Part shown: one piece after another, positions 36,689-48,877 of the stretch
Layout: each line of letters opens with the position of its first letter
Position numbering within the stretch: the first letter of the stretch is position 1
Assembly: GCA_026929865.2 (NCBI GenBank)
Contig: CM049409.1
Coordinates: 10,480,952-10,544,951 of the forward strand
Source: Hyperoplus lanceolatus
Lineage: Eukaryota > Chordata > Actinopteri > Uranoscopiformes > Ammodytidae
Length of the DNA: 64,000 nt
Reading direction: 5' to 3'
Translations under genes and position numbers: made by a program
Notes under the pieces: model-generated
Told to the model about the DNA's origin: nothing
The model's database searches: none
The model's input: only the letters and a program-made list of their open reading frames with translations

Positions 36689-37583
36689 GGGGAGAACGGG
36701 GTAATTTGTCACGCGGGTTGGTTGTCACAATCATTATATCTCGGAACCAGAAGGCACTGTCTGTGAAATTTTGGTATGTAAATATCCAGAATTGGGATCA
36801 GAGGTCACCTACATAGTCTTCCTTGGAGTTAGACTGCTGAATTTGAGGTGAGACGACTGTTTGTGTTTTTCATGTCAAATTGAAAATATTTAGCTCCTCA
36901 GTATTTTTCTTCTAGGCTTTTACACAATGGGTTTATAACAAAACACTTGTTACCCATACAAAGTGTGAAGGGTAAACTATAGTTTAGATTGTGGTTAGCA
37001 AGCTAATTAGTTGTCAAATGGTTGTTGGCCTTGATGTTAGCAAGAAGTTCAAGTTGGGGTTGGTCGTCAAATTTTTTGGGGGGTTGGTTGTCACATGTTA
37101 TCTCAAGGCTGCAGCTGGAAAATGAACCCAATAACGAAATAAATTGTCAAGCTGTATCCTCACTGACATCCCAGAGAAGGAAAGAATAGAGCAGGAAAAG
37201 GCAGCTAGCATGCAAAAGAAAAAGGGCAACAAAATCAAAACAACCCAGTGCAACCCAAACTAGACCAGCTGCCAAGGCTACAGTAAGTTATGTAGGCCTA
37301 TTTGTCAACTTGACAATGCAATTAAACTTTCTAATTTAGTTCTACTTGCTTGCCTTCTTTTTAAGATTTTTCCCATTAAGATAACATTGTGACAAACAAC
37401 CCCAATGTGTAAGGGTGTCTTTGATTAATTTCTTCTTTATTACAATAAGATAGAAAAAGTGAGGGGTACACATTTCAAGCCAACACCTTAAGCTTCAATT
37501 TAATGTATGACTATTGAAAGATGTTTAGGTGATAAGCAATTCTCACTAGAGTAAACAGTGTGCCTACTTACCCCGTTCTCCCC
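36689..37583. mobile_element. pogo-like non-autonomous element with TA flanks
   Basis: Inverted ends GGGGAGAACGGGGTAA are bounded by TA (36687-36688 and 37584-37585). The inside repeats the word GTTGGTTGTCAC and its variants several times, in both directions (36716, 37084, about 37389). A coding relic at about 37150-37250 on the plus strand reads SCILTDIPEKERIEQEKAAS followed by MQKKKGNKIKTTQ, then a stop. It resembles the basic linker after the helix-turn-helix/DDE region of some fish pogo-like transposases, and is followed by gtaagt, a possible splice donor. The 895-bp length means it is a deletion derivative. The family call is an inference from TA flanks plus this relic. Confidence 0.68.
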
Positions 37584-37585
37584 TA

Positions 37586-38321
37586 CATTGTTTTTGGTGT
37601 GAAGCCACTAAAATAATCATAGACAATAAACTGGATTGTAGGTACTGACACACTAGGAGCGTATGCACAAACAGGAGAATTGGTGTGATGTGTTGAATAA
37701 GCTGCAGCTGTCAAGAGAGTATTCCTCTGAAAAACTAATTACAGTGGACCAACTTTTCCTTTTTTCTAATTATTGTCATGAATTGTCTAATTCTTGCATT
37801 TCTCTCTACTATACTTCTTTAAAATATGACTTTGTTACTATATTGATTTGGCATTTTGACAATTCGTCTCAATACTAATTGAAAGGCTACCTTCACTTTA
37901 TACAAGGGAGCCTTACTTAATTAGTTTTGTGTCAGTGGGTTCCTTTTATAACTAGTAGCCCTTTAACCCTGTTCCTTAAAAAAATCCATGCTCAAGTCTA
38001 AAATTCATATTCACCAATGTGTAACTTATACAAAGATATTTTCCACTTCTTTTAATTAGACCTCTATTATGTGTGACTTAGTGAGTGTGTACACACTGTG
38101 TTTGACTGACATCTCCCTCTCTCTCCCTGGTGCATTTATTATTCTCTATGGGGTATAGGACTGTGTCTACCTGAGCAGATCCACAGTATATTCTCCAACA
38201 AAATAAAAAGGGAAAAGAAGCCTAATCAGCCAGACAAGCTGAAAGTAGTGGTGTAGGTGTGCAGCGCTGTTTGTTGAACCTCATATTTTGTAGCTTGTAT
38301 TTTTTTTATAAAATGTACCAC
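37586..38321. other. intronic DNA, nothing recognised
   Basis: Featureless AT-rich intron. Confidence 0.5.
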
Positions 38322-39519
<1,198 letters not shown>

Positions 39520-39525
39520 CATTGC

Positions 39526-39936
39526 TACAGAGCCCCTAAAGGGACATGGAGGAAAAACATTTTTGGTTGGAAAAAAAAAATTAAGTGAAGCATTGTCACT
39601 TTTCTCTCCAATGTGCATAATACACATTAGATTTAGGCCTAATAGGTTGTAGTTTGGTGTTAGTGTAAGAAAAGAATGCTCCAAGTACTCCTCCATGACA
39701 CTGTTGTGTGGTTTCCCATAAATTAATTGATATGCCTTTGATGCATGGACCATTGGTGACGGTGAGTGACGTTTGAAGGCAAAGTCGAGATCTCGACTTT
39801 AAACTCGAGATCTCGACTTTAAACTGGTCTGTTTTCCAACCAACTTTTTTTTTCCTGCAGTCGAGATCTCGAGTTTGTTTTTTTTTTTTCAACCAAAAAT
39901 ATTTTTTTTCCTCCATGTTCCTTTAGGGGCTCCGTA
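39526..39936. mobile_element. 411-bp MITE with 6-bp target duplication
   Basis: The left end begins TACAGAGCCCCTAAAGGGAC and continues with atggaggaaaaacatttttg; the right end is its close inverse over about 45 bases. Both flanks carry cattgc (39520-39525 and 39937-39942). The interior holds three copies of the palindrome TCGAGATCTCGA, two as a tandem TCGAGATCTCGACTTTAAAC and one inverted. No coding frame. The TIR plus 6-bp duplication marks a cut-and-paste DNA transposon. Superfamilies with 6-7 bp duplications include Dada; I cannot assign it. Confidence 0.85.
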
Positions 39937-39942
39937 CATTGC

Positions 39943-41036
39943 AGACACTTCTACTGCTTTTCCATAAATCCTCATCCTGCTATGCATAAACAACACAGGA
40001 GTTCCTTGACCTATACGTTCCTGGGACTTTTGGTGGTAAAGTGGTAATAGCAAGACAGAGAGCTAGCTAGGTAGCTAATCATACAGAAAAAAACAGACAG
40101 ACAGCTGCTGTTCCGTGGGATTGTGGGATTTGGATCAATCCAACCTCAATGCAGAGAATGCATTTTCCACAAAATGTGTAAATGTCAGAGATAAATCCAA
40201 GAACAGATCTCTATAGCAGTGAAAGAGCATGTCACGACATGGAGGAGTGTGAAAGTTGGACATTTGTATTTGTATGGGTCGTTGATGACTGTATTCTCTC
40301 CAGGGCAATGCTATACTATTACACTATATCAATGGTAGCTTCTACTGTAGCCTACTGTAAAAAATAAAACAGATTTACACCCCTCACTAGATTGCAGTCT
40401 TCCAAGTAGTAAAAAGATTAGCCAGCAGTGGCAAAGTAACATCTGAGGAATGCCCAGTCAGCAATAAATCATTTTCATCCTTCTGCCCTTGTGCTGCCTT
40501 GCCAATCACTCCTCCATCCAGTTCTTTGCATTTTTGCCAAATATAGGTCAAGAAAGGTCTTGTCCACAGGGACGTTGTGGTGAGAATAATGAGACAGAAA
40601 GAGTACAATAGCCTACCGTTGGGACACACCATTCTCTGATGCCACAAATGAGCCAATTAGGCCGCAGCCTTGTCTCTTCAAGAGGAGGCTACTAATGATG
40701 AATGCAGCCATGAGATTTTGTTTTCCCCCATATATTCTGTACTGACCTTTGATTGACTTTTTTTAGCATTGTGCATGCACAGCATGTGGGTGTTTTTGAG
40801 AGTTGGAGTGCTGATGTTCTGTCATCTAATTTCCAACTCAAAGGATTCTTTTCAGCATATGACTTCTCAGTGATAATAGGGCTTTACTTCAGCAGCAGTC
40901 TGATCTCCCCCTGACACCGGAGATAGTTTGGGAGCATTTGCATTTAAATGACCGAGCTAAGATAATTTTTACATACAACTGCCATGTTTATAGGATATTT
41001 GGACCTCAAACTGCGCTCTCATCCATCTCAACTCAC
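39943..41036. other. intronic DNA next to the 285-bp exon donor
   Basis: AT-rich intron immediately downstream of the grid1 exon. No repeat or second exon recognised. Confidence 0.5.
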
Positions 41037-41321
41037 CGTAGTCGCTCTCGTAGAAGATGATGAACTTCTGCCAGTGCAGTTCTGAGACCAGGGTGAGCAG
41101 GACTTCATTGATGCGGACAGGTGGACGTGCGGCCAAGGTGTAGCTCTCTCCGTCCGGGCTGGGGTTGAGCTGGCAGGCAGCGCGGGGCGAACCGTCCCCA
41201 TTTTTCTGGATGAAGATGTGGGGGATGTGCATGGCATCCGTCAGAGACTGCAGGGCACTCGCAGCTGCGCAGCCCGTGGACGTGACCAGAGCAAGGATCC
41301 CCTGGTTCATCAACTCACATG
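41037..41321 (-). CDS. grid1: grid1 coding exon (probably exon 3): GluD1 amino-terminal domain
   Basis: Internal exon of glutamate receptor delta-1, a postsynaptic membrane protein of the ionotropic glutamate receptor family that acts mainly as a synapse organiser through the cerebellin-neurexin bridge. The minus-strand translation runs from [18 protein letters not shown] through [25 protein letters not shown] and RPPVRINEV to [12 protein letters not shown], closely matching vertebrate GluD1 at roughly residues 80-174, in the first lobe of the periplasmic-binding-protein-like fold. The acceptor is a pyrimidine-rich tract ending in gcag just above 41321; the donor is g|gtgagt at 41037/41036. 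The exon begins with two bases of a split codon and ends with one, so it is phase 1 at both ends. The early Cys is in the position of the conserved amino-terminal-domain disulfide (family knowledge). GluD1 is preferred over GluD2 from overall match. The exon number is by analogy with the mammalian gene. Confidence 0.96.
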
Positions 41322-43564
41322 CTGCACAGGGGAAAGAAAAACATGGAGGATGAAGCCAAAGGAGCAGAGAAGGACTTGTGAAAGGAAAGGAAAAGGGCAT
41401 GACAAGGTATTAAAAAAAGCTAATCAGAATCTTCTTCTTATAAGAATGCCGTACATAATTCAAGAAAGTGTGATCAGCTGCGCTTCAGAATTCCACATGG
41501 TGCTTTTTGTATCCTATTTAGGATTATGTCTGAGCCTCTGCAGTTGAGAACACTGACGTTGGTATTGAAGTTGTATTATAATGTGTAGAGGATAGATTTA
41601 GTGTGTGTGTGTGTGTGAGACTGATCAAAGCGAAAATGCCTCCTGAAAAGTAACAGTCAATTGAAAACAGCCGATTAAAGAGTTACAGGTGTCGGGTCGG
41701 TTCTCAGAAAAAGCACAGAACAGTGACTGAGTGTGGATAATCAGTCAAAAATACAACTCAGGAACAATTTTGCTATATAGGAAGTTATACACAAAATAAT
41801 GTCTTGCATTTAATATTGTCCCACACCCTTCACACTCTTTCTCTCTCTTTCTTGTAGGCCTACAATATAGTGGAACATCTGTAAACCAGCAAAGATTTAG
41901 GCCATAGACATGCTTGTGGAGACTGTCCAGTCTTAAAGTCCCTACATACTTATTTACATATGTACTTAGAGGAGGGGGGGTAATTTTGTTTTGGATCCTC
42001 TTTGGGCAGGTCAAAATGTCTGCTGGGACCACATGCCAAATATGTTTTAAATATATGCTATATTCTACACACTATTAATACCTCTGAATTTGCAGATAAA
42101 AGCTGTTTACTCTAAGGGGTAGTAAATATTTAATAACAATTGACTTGAAGTTGCAGTGATTAAAGTTATTGGCCATTCATTATTTGCTTTGCAAATTATC
42201 TGGCAGGCAATCAGTGAAGATGGTTCTTTCAATCCAATCCAATGACAATGAATTCAGTGCATACAAAAGAAAGCTGAGGTTTCTTTAATAGCACGGTCAA
42301 GACTATCCAAGACAATTTAATTTTCAACACAATTTCTTGCATCTAAAATCAATGCAGTATTGAGTTCTGTTAAGGTAAAATAAAGCTTGTGAACTATTTT
42401 GTATTGTACTTTTTGTTATAGGCTACAGCAGATTTTCAAGTGCTTCAACATTCATCTTCTGAAAAACAGATCACCAAAAGTTCTAACCTATTTCGAAATA
42501 ATAACTGTGCATCAGACAATTTTCATACCAGCTTTATTCTAAAACACTACTTTCAAACTTGAAACGTAAGCTTTTATTGTACTCATGTTTCTGAAAGAAA
42601 ATCACACATGCATTGCTGTTGACCCTGTCTATCCTTTTTGTGTAGTATACAAACCATAGAGCAACGTTTATTATTATAAACACAGAAAAAAGACAATTAG
42701 CAGGAAAGAGAAAGTGATGTTAATCCGAATGCAAGCATAAAGAATATTGGATTTGCATTTCATTTGACGCGCTATCTTTGTTATGAGCTGCATAACATTA
42801 GCTGCACTAATACAGGGATGGTCTTAGGTTGCATGTGGAACAGAGGACTTTTGTAATTTCAGCCTAAAAAGATGAACATATCGCACAAAACAGCAATTAA
42901 ATGTTCCCTGTCTGCTTTTTTTAAATACTACTTAATGATACAGTCTACTTCTGTGAAATGAAGCAATGATCAACACACCATATTTTATCCACAAATATTG
43001 ATATTGTGCAATTTAAGAAGCACATACAAAAAACTGCCAAACATGAACATACACAGGTAAGATACCATCAAGTTAAATCCATGATACCAGAGGAAGTGTG
43101 AAGGGGAGGGGGAGAAAACGGAGTGGTTTGGAGGAGAGGCATTAGGGGTAGGCTGTGAGCTGAATGAGGGGGGAGGAGGGAGTGAATGGGAAGAGTGATA
43201 AGAGGGGGATGCTGAACGGAGCCATACTAGGAAAGGGATGTGTACGTGTGCGAATGTATGGCAGAGGGGGAGGACTATTAATGTGACAAATGACGTTTTC
43301 ATTTGCTGACTGCAAGCACAGGACTACATTAAGACTCTGTAAATCATGAGCACAGGGGGAACCAAATAACATACTGGGGATGAGCGGGGATGTAGGAAAG
43401 TCAGACCGCCGCTGTTAAAGGGAGATGCACCAAAGTTATTCCAGTTGGAGTAACACCAGGAAGAGTTTGCAACATGGAGGGAACAAGTTCAAGACCAATG
43501 ATTTGCAGCTTCTGCATGAATGCTTATGGAAAGTACAAGACAGACTATGTTCTTCTCCAGAGAG
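41322..43564. other. intronic DNA upstream of the 285-bp exon
   Basis: It begins with the exon's acceptor tract. It includes a short (GT)9 near 41602 and a G-rich stretch at 43080-43270 that yields Pro/Ser-rich frames on the minus strand. No gene recognised. Confidence 0.5.
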
Positions 43565-43565
43565 G

Positions 43566-43598
<33 letters not shown>

Positions 43599-43600
43599 TG
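43565..43600. repeat. (GT)n microsatellite
   Basis: Short GT tract with one AT interruption. Confidence 0.95.
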
Positions 43601-44801
43601 CGTTCTTAACATAATGGTAGCAGTTTTACTTTACTCCATTTTTTTATTCTAAAACTTTAAAACTTGCATCGCGGACAACAACTCCGTTATCGCTGGACAA
43701 GGTAAAGCTGTTCTTCACATTGGTGGCCGACGAGAAAATCCAGCATGAGCTGGACGGGGGCACCCACAATGAGAGACTCCACCAGTGGCTTGCCGAAGGG
43801 AATGCGGTGCACACAAGCATGTTGGTTAATTGCACTTTAAAAAAATTAATAAAACTATAAGGCAGCCGTCTATGATACAACACGTTTCTCTCGGTGGTAA
43901 AGGACAAAACTTTACTTTATCCAATAACAAAATGTGCAAAAATAGCCCTGATGAAGACAGAGTACAAACTCAGTTAGCCGCCAACGTTGCTATTACGACC
44001 TGCTACACGGAATAGGGTGCTAGCACTATGTTGGAAAACCACCTCCAGAAAAGGACCCAGTCCCATAAGCGAGTATAGTAGAGCCATTACCATGTAGTGG
44101 AAAAGCACAACATGTTAGAGAGCAAGAACAAAAAGAGAAAGCTACACGAATGCCAACATTTGCAACAAAGCACTTGGCAAATATTCCTTGCTACAACAGG
44201 AAACGCTAATACTCTGCTCAGTAGGAGGGCTCGTGATCGACAGTAATACAAATATAGAGCAAGCTTTAACACTGACAAAATGCCAGTTGGTAACAATAAA
44301 CTATGTATACGCGAACAGAGGCATTCTGTTCCTGAGAGAAGCAGGTTCACTTTTCTGATATGCAACCCACTCACTATAATAACCATTACAGGGTATGGGC
44401 TTTTTGCTGACAGCATTCCAGTTCAAATATGCTTCATGTAATATTTTTAACATTAATACATAAGAGCTGAATCTATAAACAGAACAAAACATTCATCATC
44501 AACAGTTTTGATAATGATGTCAAATGGTCTATGAAATGTAACAGAACAAAAAAATTGATTAACGAAAGAAGTAATCAAACTGATGAATTGATGATGAGTA
44601 TAATTGTTCCTTGCAGCCCTTATACCAATCACAACCAAAGTCATTGTGATATTTTGGCATACTTACTGAAATCAAAACTGACACAATTATATGAAGCTGC
44701 TGTAACCATGTTTAAACTATAATGTATTTGACTAGCTCCACCATGATCTAATTCAAGAAATTCGAACATATTTACTTTAATTTGTTTTAAAAAACAGTAA
44801 A
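43601..44801. other. intronic DNA with an unexplained coding-like stretch
   Basis: The part 43655-43830 is richer in CpG and has fewer stops than its surroundings. On the minus strand it reads HRIPFGKPLVESLIVGAPVQ and onward to LMLDFLVGHQCEEQLYLVQR before a stop. I do not recognise it and cannot find intact splice sites around it. It may be a decayed repeat or a retrocopy. The rest is plain AT-rich intron. Confidence 0.35.
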
Positions 44802-44913
44802 ATACATACATACATACATACATACATACATACATACATACATACATACATACATACATACATACATACATACATACATACATACATACATACATACATA
44901 CATACATACATAC
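44802..44913. repeat. (TACA)n tetranucleotide microsatellite
   Basis: About 28 nearly perfect TACA units. The poly(Tyr-Val-Cys-Met) frame on the minus strand is an artefact. Confidence 0.98.
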
Positions 44914-45703
44914 ACATAAATACAGTATATAGTGTTTTCTAACAGAAGCCCCTTCCCCTGTCTCACAGCAACTTTTAGCACATTGTGGCTTAAGTGTGCC
45001 TTCAGCCATTTTGGCTTCTTAATGGATACCCCGGGCCCATTATACAGCAGACAGCGCACTGACAAGAGGCAGGAGTGCTCCAGTCATTGGCAAAGATGAT
45101 AATGGTGGAATAATGACTATTAAATGTTCCCCCAGAAGTGGAGAGGGGGCCATCACTCATTTTCTGCTGGCTATCTGACATCTAATGTCAGCATATAACA
45201 GCACCCCAAAGGAATAACCTTCCATTCCGTCAGGATAATGCATATGAAAAAAATATTTAAACCATTGATCCATTATAATTATTTATGCATACACTTTGTG
45301 TATGGATGGTGGACTTTAAAATAGTCAACAAGTCTACTATAATTAAGGGAGTTGGAATGGAGGGATGCAAACAACTGTAGCTTTCTTCGGAAATAGAGAT
45401 TTATTAATCTATAAAACCCATTGTGGTAATGTTCTACTCAATAATGGTACAGTTGATCGATAGTTATGAATTCAGTGGAGTTGGATACATTTTCTCATAT
45501 AATCACTGCATATTTTTAAAACCCTCATACAGGGATGTTCAGGGACAGCTTTGTGGCCCTTGTGACACTTTTCATCAGCGCATGAAGAACACTTTTATAG
45601 TCAATGTAATTTTAAGTCTAAATTAAATACTACATAATGTAGTACAGTTGTAAAACATAGAAACAAACAGCCTTTGTGATATAAAGCTAATCTGATGTTC
45701 ACC
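44914..45703. other. intronic DNA, nothing recognised
   Basis: AT-rich intron up to the TTAA target of the piggyBac derivative. Confidence 0.5.
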
Positions 45704-45707
45704 TTAA

Positions 45708-46991
45708 CCTTCCTCTCGTGTTAGGGTCGCCACCGACCCGTTTTGGTTTTCAAATGCATAAAAGAACCACTTACATTTTGTTTATTGCATCAAGATTTCT
45801 TGACTTTGTCAGGAACCTCTATTTCAACAAAATAAAAAAAATAAAAAAAATTTCACTTAATTATAAAATGCTCTGGTGGAAATTATAACACTGGTGGTGT
45901 TAGGGTCGATTTCGACCCGGTTATAGAATACGATTTAAAAAACAATAACTAGAGCCAAAACTGAAATCATAAGTGCACTGTCAGCCAACCCAATGACAGT
46001 CAGCTCCTCTCCCAATCATGTGAGCTCTGGGGAGGTTCTCATTTTGACTTTTTTTGCCCTTATACCTGCATAAAAGCGAAACAAACAGACGGGCATATCC
46101 AGACATGTGAGGTCAATTCAGTATAGAGTTGTTGACTTGCAGAGTGCACATCTCCTATTTGCAGTATTCAAAAATGAGGAGTTATACAGTGAGCCAAGTT
46201 TTGGATCATGTTTTTGGTGAAAATGGCCACCTGATTCTAAAAATAAGAGGTGTCAGGTCTTCCGAAGCACTAAGGACAGGAAGATAAAAGTATTGTGCTT
46301 TACCTGCAATAAATATCTCTGCAAAGAACACTAAAAGTGTTGCTCTTTACCACACATCTGTACACACACACATACACATGCACACAGAGACTTTACTCTG
46401 TTTTTCTTACTAGTTTTGGAACTAGTAATTGATTTTGATAGATTTGATTTGTTGATTGGTTGTTGTTTATTTGACCTTACACAGCTATATTTTGTGTTGT
46501 GACTTGTTCTGGTTTTCATTGTGTGCTTGTATAATGCTGAAATAAAAGTGTTTTTGCTCTTTTCTGAAATAAATATTCATTGGTCGTAATTGACCAGTAA
46601 CACCATAGCTGCTAAAAAAGTCAATAATATTAATATGAAAAAATAAATAAAACAAATGTAGTTAAGAAATGTGTTCTCATACCCCTCAGTAATAATCAGG
46701 TTACACAATAACCAAATATTTATTTATATGATTCTCTTAAGGTTCATTTTACCATTTTTTTTACTGAAATTGAGGCGCATACTGACAAAAAAAGGCCCAG
46801 TCTCCTACACCAAAAATATTCAAAACAATATGTTCATGGTTAAGGAAGCCTAACAAGGTAACCAAGAGATGAGAAACAAACTGGATGATAGATCATTGTT
46901 TCTAGTGTTTTTTACAGCTGATTTCAGACACGGGTCAAAACCGACCCGCTAACACCATGGATGGTAACAGAAAGTTAACACAGGAGGAAGG
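45708..46991 (+). mobile_element. piggyBac-type deletion derivative with TTAA target
   Basis: Inverted ends CCTTCCTCTCGTGTTA (left) and CCTTCCTCCTGTGTTA (right, inverted) are each bounded by TTAA (45704-45707 and 46992-46995), the piggyBac signature. Subterminal copies of GGGTCG...CGACCC palindromes occur at 45724, 45902 and 46937, a familiar feature of fish piggyBac elements. Between them lies a transposase remnant (46174-46334) followed by AATAAA-type poly(A) signals near 46541 and 46569. At 1,284 bp it is an internal deletion product of a full-length element, inserted in the grid1 intron antisense to the gene. Confidence 0.9.
46174..46334 (+). pseudogene. piggyBac transposase remnant: N-terminus joined to C-terminal zinc-binding domain
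   Basis: The ATG at 46174 opens MRSYTVSQVLDHVFGENGHL, like the short N-terminal leader of fish piggyBac-type transposases. After a change of frame near 46240, the sequence encodes KRCQVFRSTKDRKIKVLCFT and CNKYLCKEH, then TAA at 46332-46334. The C-x2-C and C-K-x-H pattern is the cysteine-rich C-terminal domain that binds the element's ends. All of the DDE catalytic core in between is missing, so no transposition activity is possible. In the first frame the ATG gives only 37 codons. The domain call is from pattern memory and is fairly secure because the TTAA-bounded element agrees. Confidence 0.8.
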
Positions 46992-46995
46992 TTAA

Positions 46996-48869
46996 AGACA
47001 CACCTGCTTCTTCAGTTTGTACAAACTACTCATCATTGCATTAAAAACAAACATGACCTTACTAAGCAGCATAGGTGAGCTGGAACACTAAGTACCAATT
47101 TACTGCAAACAACTGCTACCATCTGAACCAAAAACATGTACAGTCCATCAATAGAGTGCACACTCTGATATTTAATATTCAAAAACTACAATACAGTGTC
47201 ATTAACAAAAATAATCAAATACATTTGTGCCACTGTGTGAATACAAAATTATAGGAAATAAATACAAATAACATCATATCATCAAAATATATGCAAATAT
47301 AACCAGCAAAAAGACACAAACAACGAAATGCTCAGTTATAAATCCCTACAACCTTTTTTCCATTAACGTCTCTGCACCACTTATTTCCTGAGAATATTCT
47401 GCCTTCTTTTTGCCATTATCGCTATATTTATCACTAGGCTATAACTTCAGAGGGACGTAAGTGACCGAGTTAGGGGCACATAACACGGTGAAAATGTGAC
47501 AGTTTTCCTGTTTTTCTGGTTTTAAAAAAAACCCCAGACACAATTTATCTGACATCTTCACTCGTACACATGTTTTCAGAGGAAACGGGACGAAATTGCT
47601 GTAGTAGCAGTGTAGGCATGCCAAGCCAATAGTCAGTGGTGACACTTAGCCTAGTATATAGCTCTTCCGGTACAATTTGATGCATAAAACCTTACTGTAA
47701 CCGGAAATTAATGCCATTAACGTTCATAAAGCGGTTGGTGTAAGCTTGGGGTTACAAGTATTGTAAATTACAAGCTTTCTGTCCTCTTATTTCACCGCAT
47801 TGAACTTGTGAAAACAGAAGACATGCTGATAGTGAAGAGGCTTTGTGAGCGGCTACTTTCCTGTTAGTCGACTCACGTTTGTCCAGTGAAATGCTATTAA
47901 TGTTTAGCCAGTGAAATGCTTTTACTGTGAAGCCGTAGCCTTAATGCTCCTTTTGTTGAACAGTAACTTAATCCCTGTGATTTACAAGGGAGAGTCATCA
48001 CTGAGATAAATGCTGTCAATGCCCCTCTACCCTGCAGTGACAATGGTGTAATTCTGATCTTAGATCTAATTGAGATGTCTTTTAATACGTGATTAAGAAT
48101 ACAAGGTTTGTTTTGTATTGTCAGAGACTGTTTGAAAATGCTTTGCTGATAATTTATTAAAGATAAGCAGTGAGCACCCCCTTATTTCCTCAAAATTTGA
48201 AATAAGGAGATATGGTAGATGTTATACCTCATAATGTAAATTAGAATGGGATCAAATGGAAGAGTTTGAAGGACAACCAATCAGTGAATCTTCACAGATT
48301 TTGATATTTCCATGATGAAACTGCACATAAAGGCTGTCTTCACGAATCAACTTGAGTTTATATTGTTCAAAAGTTGGAGCAAATATGAATATAGCACAAA
48401 AAAAGAGATCTACATCAAATATTCACTGTGTGAAATATCTCCTCTTTTCAACACAAATCACTGTTTACAGCAAGTTCTAAGATTGAGATACCCGTTTGCT
48501 ATTGATCATGGATGATTTTTAAGCATTCAGCAGGAAAAACTGGCAAACAGCGGATTTTCCTTGTGTGTTTTAGCTGGTGGAAGACTCATAAAAGCATCGA
48601 GTGATCCATATTCTGCCCTTCCACTTTTCCATTGTGCAGCTTCCCTCAGCATAATAGCTTTTCACCACACAGAAGGGAGAAATGAGATAGAACAGTATAA
48701 CATGGCATCTGGACCGAAGTTTAGGTTACATATTTTAAGGCCAAATCCACAAAAGGATTGCACTGCTAAACCTTTGAAATATGAGAAAAAGATAATGTCA
48801 AATTCACAAAGCTTGCGCTAAGAGGGAAATACATGCAAACTGTGGGCGTGTTAGTGCAGTCAAGTCATT
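46996..48869. other. intronic DNA, nothing recognised
   Basis: AT-rich intron between the piggyBac derivative and a hAT element. Confidence 0.45.
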
Positions 48870-48877
48870 GTGGATAT

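Noticed and set aside
41218..41547. 109-residue plus-strand frame opposite the 285-bp exon
   Set aside because: It is the antisense shadow of the conserved grid1 exon, which matches GluD1 on the minus strand with proper splice sites.
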